Of a DNA stretch of 64,000 bases, positions 59,149 to 64,000 are shown in pieces. The stretch comes from Setophaga petechia. Lineage: Eukaryota; Chordata; Aves; Passeriformes; Parulidae. Where the stretch lies: the NCBI GenBank assembly GCA_024362935.1, contig JANCRA010000009.1, positions 10,496,001 through 10,560,000 on the forward strand. The letters are read 5' to 3'. The notes below the pieces were generated by a model. It saw nothing but the letters and a program-made list of their open reading frames with translations. It did not search any database and was not told the DNA's origin. Position 1 is the first letter of the stretch, and each line of letters begins with the position of its first letter. The position numbers and the translations under genes were made by a program.

Positions 59149-60321
59149 CTGGAAGGTGAGGGGTGTGCAGCATGTAAACTCTCACAGCTAGTGAATAAAC
59201 CTTTACTTCCTGTGACCACTACAGCAGTCTTTCCTCAGTCTTTCCGCTGTGTCAAGAATCTTTCTAAATACATTTACAACATCTAAGACTATGGCATTAT
59301 TTGACTGTTATCTGAGTCAATCAGTACTGAAAAAAATCTTCAGCAAAACGTTTGAATAAAATCTGAATCTAAAGTTGTCTCTTGGTGATAGAGAAACACA
59401 AACATAAGCCACACATAGTCTGACCACTCTTAGTAATTCTCTGAAGTTCAGGAAGGCAACACTAATAACTGGAAAAACTCCATTTGAGGCATTTCTATTT
59501 ATTCCTTACTCTGAATTCTTACTCATTTATTGTCATGAAATGTTACCTACTTTTTGATATATAGTAGGGTAAATGGTGCATTTGAAAGAGGTAGAAGTCT
59601 GAAATTATAAACAAGGTAGTTATTGTAGAAGGCATTAGTTTCAGACAAAAATAGCAAAAAGCAATGCCAGAGACTTCTCCAGGTTATAGCTGGATCAACT
59701 GCAAAATGTGATTTTTTGTCTCACCATTCCAAATAGAAGAGTAAGGTTTTTTAATTAAGCCTGTTCATAGCATCTACTGAACTGGAGAGTTGCTGTCTAC
59801 ATCAGAATAATGCTTGAGCTGCTTAAAAGACAAGGTTATGAAGTCAAGAGAAAGAACATCCAGTATTTATAACCAAATAGTTAAATTTGTGGTAAAACTC
59901 CTAATGAAAGAAAAAAACAACTACACCAACTATATTAATTCTGAAGAATCCCAAAATTGCAATTAAGAATTACTTCCCAAATACCTGAAATACAGCAATA
60001 CTTGAAAAATTACATTATACTGTTCAGAAGGCCTTTTGTAAAGACAAAACAGTTATACAATTTTGATTCAAATTTCTATTTTAAAAATGTATCAATATTT
60101 TTTAACTGTCTGATTAATACTGTGAACTTAAAACCAGGATTGGATTACTGATATGATATAAAGTTTCTAATATAAACAGAACCAGTGTCCAATATTTGGG
60201 CATGAAACAAAAATCTAAGGTATATCAACAGAGTCATGATTAGCAGAACAGCAAAGGACAAAGGCTTGAATAAGTGTCAGACTTTGAAGATAAAATTTTT
60301 ATGTCACCAGAGCTAGAGTGA
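59149..60321. other. Unique AT-rich DNA, nothing recognised
   Basis: An AATAAA at about 59195 has no identifiable transcript before it. No repeat family is seen. Confidence 0.45.
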
Positions 60322-60582
60322 AATTCAGTGACCTTAAAGATTTCCAGCATCATGGACAATCCAGAGCACCTGGATAGAGCTGACAGCTATGTCACAGGAC
60401 TCACAGGGAAGTATGTGGAGCTGAATTCCAGGAATGCACCCGAACTACTAAAAAGGGCATTAAATTCACATGCATGGGAAACAAAATCATCTTCTCATCT
60501 ATATAATCAACTGATCCAGTTTATCCTAGAAGAGACACTTACAGGTGATCAGCTGAATAATCTTTTAAGACTGTTGAGCTAA
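60322..60582 (+). other. Protein-like open frame, unrecognised
   Basis: Open from just after TGA (60319-60321) to TAA at 60580-60582 (86 codons), with the first ATG at 60352. The translation is hydrophilic and helix-friendly, with EHLDRADSYVTGLTGKY, PELLKRALNSHAWE and LYNQLIQFILEETLTGDQL. It looks more like real protein than other frames in the window. A donor-like CAG/GTGATC falls at 60543-60544, so an exon ending there is possible. The acceptor side is weak. I do not recognise the family, and no neighbouring exon is evident. Confidence 0.25.
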
Positions 60583-63133
60583 ATTAATGCAACTGAATCC
60601 CGCTCTGTTTTCTGTACAGATCTCTTTATTATATTGGCATCTGAGGCACCTCATGTGAATGTGGAAACTTCTTTTGAGATGCAGAAGCTTAGGTGACTGT
60701 AGTCTGGGCATGACTCCCATCTTGGGTTCTTGAAGATACACATACTTGAATGATACCCATATATATATACATATATATATACATCACAGAATTTAAACCA
60801 GAAATAATATAGCCTGTCTGGAGTTCTTTAGTGATTACAAATGTATAGAAACAAATAGAAACAGATAGGATGCCCTCAAATAGAAGTCATCTTTTCCAGA
60901 GCTGTAGAATGACAAGTCCAAAGTAAGACATGTCCTTTCCTTGCCTTCACACACACCAGAAGCCATGACACACTTTATTTCCCATACCAAATGTGGTATT
61001 ATTAATACAAAAAAACAGTAGCACCAAAAAATAGCCCTTGGAACAGCAAGAGTTTAGACAACAACTAAAAGTACCATTGACTTGAGAATATGCAAACATG
61101 TGTGACCTCCAATGTCAAAAGGTATGTTGTTTCCGAGGCAGCAGTTTGTCCTGGGCATAGTATTAACACTTTCAGCAAAACAAAACAAAGACAAAATAAA
61201 GTTTTGTGAAAATGCACTATGCTTCTTTGAAAGCCACAGGTTTTAGGCTGGTCAGTCCCTTCAGTAGGCCTACCTTCCTACACCTTCTTCCAAGACTGAA
61301 ATGAAATACGTAGATAAAAATTACTTTAAATCATGAGGAGTAGCTGTTAGTTTTGATAAGACATTTATTTTTAACACATAAACAGAATTTACAAGCCAGC
61401 TTTTCAGGAACATATGGAATAAATTAGCTGTGCTCATGTAAGAAAAGTCTAAAGACTTTAGATTTCAGCATCAGTTCAAAGTTTTGGATCTATTTGTCAT
61501 TTACAGCACATATAAACACATAATAATACATGAAAGAAAGAAAATTAAAAGACAAAACAAAAAGTAAGCAAATTCTCATACAACAGCTTTCTGGATTCTC
61601 TAAACAAAAAGGAGATACAGTGATTCTGTCTGGAAAGCAACTAAAAGAAAATGGTTTTGAGTTGATGTTCTCCTGAACAGACACTCTTAAAGGTCATAAA
61701 GATGAAAAGCAGAGGCTGCCAACAGCTGGAAACAAACATATATTCTCAAACAAAATTATGACCTGATATATAAGACAAAGTTATATCATAAGGATACTTG
61801 GCCTTCTCACCATGTGCTTTTTTTCCATGCTCTGTCAGTTGAGCAATATTTAATCTGACTTTTTTTCAGAACTACTTATTCATAAGAAAGACTGTTATTT
61901 ATACTGAACACTATTTAAAATTGACTTTAAAAAGAGGCATACTGAAAAATTTTAAATTTTCAGACACATAAGGATAATTGCAACACAATAACATTCTTTC
62001 TGGTCTTGAGGGAAAAAAATTAAGGACTCTGCTGTCAGCTATTGCATTTATCAGTTATTAATTTTACTACAGTTAAAACTAGTATTAAATAGCTTAATCC
62101 AGACTTCCTTTAAAAGTCTCACCTCAGAGGAGTCCCAACTGCCATTTCAGGCATTAACTGGAAGTATAGCTCAGCACCATCACCATTTGGTATCTGTTCG
62201 GTCTGTAGAGAAGCTCTGCAGCTGGCTAAATTTCTGATACCAGAGCTCACCTCACACCTAAAATGCTGCGCCTGGGACTTGTCAGAAGAAATGTGGCCCT
62301 GATAGCTCTGAAAATTCAATTTCATTTCACCTGTTTCATGCATAATAAAGCAAGTAAAGTATTCCTCCAGGCCCAGGCCTGCCACCTTAAGAGCTCAATT
62401 CTTGAGGTATGTTCAGAGTACATGAAGTGTACCAATCTCTCCATAAGGGAGATTGAAGTGTCCCTCTTTCCATCACTGCACAATGATTAGAGTGATTAGC
62501 AAAGATTTGTGTAATGGCCATTTAAGTCCACTCCTTTCTGGGGGACTAAAGATACTGTTCCTGCTGTCCCAGGGACTCCCATCTCCATAGGTCTAGGATA
62601 TTCAGAAAAAAGTATGCTTCTAGCATAAGACAGCATGAGGGGAGAATGGAGAAAATGGGAGTTGTTTTTGTTAGCTCCATTCAAGTTGGGCCAATTTTCA
62701 TTATTAAGAAAAGGTTCTTCAAACTAGATAGGGAGAAAGATCAAGAAAGACACTGAGGAAAAACCCCAGAGAAAGGACTGATAAATGTGAGTCTAATCTT
62801 TGATCATCTTTTGAGAGCAAGGACAGATGTTGCCTTAATTTTGTTACTATGGCTTTACCTTCAAAGGAAAGCTGAGAAATGTTATGATTAACAACACTGC
62901 TGTTTACAACAATTTCAACAGTGAAGTGTATATGATTTCCCAATCAGCATGTTGGCATTCATGAAACAGCCATAGGTACTTAGCTCTGCCTAACCTAATT
63001 AAAATATGTTTCCACAACGAAAATGAGCATGCCAAAGGCACTTACTTGGTCTGCCCCTTCAGCAAGCTGGCATAGCATGGTGTTCATGCAGGCTGGTAAA
63101 CTCACCACCTTCCAAAACAGTGATCTTAACAGA
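60583..63133. other. Unique DNA, no gene seen
   Basis: A TA microsatellite sits at 60758-60781. Overlapping frames at 62119-62385 (minus, 88 codons) and 62263-62490 (plus, 75 codons) cannot both be real and neither shows motifs. Confidence 0.45.
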
Positions 63134-64000
63134 TGCCAGTTAGATGGCAGAGACTAGTGCATGGGATCCATCTCCCAGAGCTTTGAAGTGGCCCACACAC
63201 CCCTCTGCATGTCCAATAGGACACATGCCCTGAATAACTTCAGATCCACAGATGCTCTCACGCAGGCAGTTGCTGAACCTTCTGTGTACATGCTGCCTCT
63301 GGATGCTCATACTCCCAAAGCTCCAAGTGCTTTGATTTTTTATTACTTTTATCCATATCAGACAGCTTTGCATGCTTTCTCAGGCTTGCCTTCTTGGTTG
63401 GAGACAAAATTATGTGTCAGCAAATTATCCACAACACACATAACCTATGCATTTTCTTGGGACTCAGCAAAGGAACAGAGAAAAGTGCTATTGAGGCCCA
63501 CAATTCCTTGCCATGGCAAATTGCAATAAGGAGGGTCCAAGTCTGCTATGCATTACCTGTTAGGAGAGGAAAGGTCTAAGGCCTCAAAAACTAAAACCCA
63601 TTAGCAAGACTACACTATGCTATAAGTGGGATGACCAACAATGGATGAAGAATTTCCCCATACAGACGGTCACCTTTGGAGTTCTCAGTGGAGAACCGGC
63701 CCTGGATATCCACCCTGAGACCATCACAAGCCACCAGCCCATCTCAGTGGAGAAAAAGATTGGCATTTGTTACTCTTCACTTCATTACCCCAACTTTTGC
63801 CAAATACTCGGTAAACAAATTAGTTTCAGAAATATTCTGACATGCAGGAAGGTGTATGATATTGCTGAGGTTACCAACTACACCATCTACACATGACTAG
63901 TACATAGCAGCAATACTTGATTATTATTTTTTGGCATAAGTAGTAGGACAGAGATGCACTGAACGAGTAACTCTTCTTAAACTGAGTGTCCTGAAAGACA
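63134..64000. other. Cluster of plus-strand open frames at window end, unrecognised
   Basis: Three plus-strand frames follow each other: 63161-63529 (122 codons), 63394-63579 (61) and 63645-63896 (83), in different phases. The last has a mixed, protein-like composition (for example HPETITSHQPISVEKKIG) but no domain I can name. The minus strand is also open at 63140-63373. It could be a frameshifted pseudogene or chance. The window ends before more context is available. Confidence 0.2.

Overview
This window looks like 64 kb of non-coding chromosomal DNA from a bird, probably a passerine. The sequence is AT-rich. It carries several pieces of CR1 (Chicken Repeat 1) LINE with bird-type 3' ends and several solo LTRs of avian endogenous retroviruses, at least two of which resemble LTRs typical of songbirds. 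There are no bacterial-style gene arrays, rRNAs, convincing tRNAs or CRISPR arrays. No protein-coding gene can be named with confidence. Nearly all open frames are short, overlap on both strands and behave like chance frames; the longest (171 codons, 58327-58842 minus) lies inside an LTR.

Layout. 1-7.6 kb: unique AT-rich DNA with a chain of exon-like segments on the plus strand (3391-3553, 4197-4328, 4779 to about 5300) ending at polyadenylation signals, a 58-bp tandem duplication and a small CpG cluster. 7.7-8.2 kb: a minus-strand LTR. 10.8-13.0 kb: the largest repeat, a plus-strand CR1 with endonuclease and early reverse-transcriptase coding sequence, two internal deletions and an intact-looking 3' end. 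15.7-17.7 kb: two plus-strand CR1 tails. 22.7 and 27.8 kb: AT-rich microsatellites. 27.1, 37.7 and 41.0 kb: minus-strand CR1 tails, the middle one beginning with 11 copies of GGAAT. 39.6-40.2 kb: a plus-strand LTR with CCAAT and TATA boxes. 49.7-51.7 kb: a diverged 230-bp direct duplication whose second copy abuts a minus-strand LTR. 52.8-53.6 kb: another CR1 tail. 56.9-57.2 kb: a 79-bp minisatellite. 58.2-59.15 kb: a long ERVL-type solo LTR. 59.15-64 kb: unique DNA with two protein-like open frames of unknown meaning.

The recognised elements do not work together as a system. They are independent insertions, all defective or reduced to LTRs, in what is probably a gene desert or a large intron. 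The items most worth following are the exon-like chain at 3.4-5.3 kb, the 1.13-kb-spaced duplication, the 79-bp minisatellite and a few open frames that need a protein search. All family assignments come from recognising consensus features by eye; no alignment was run.
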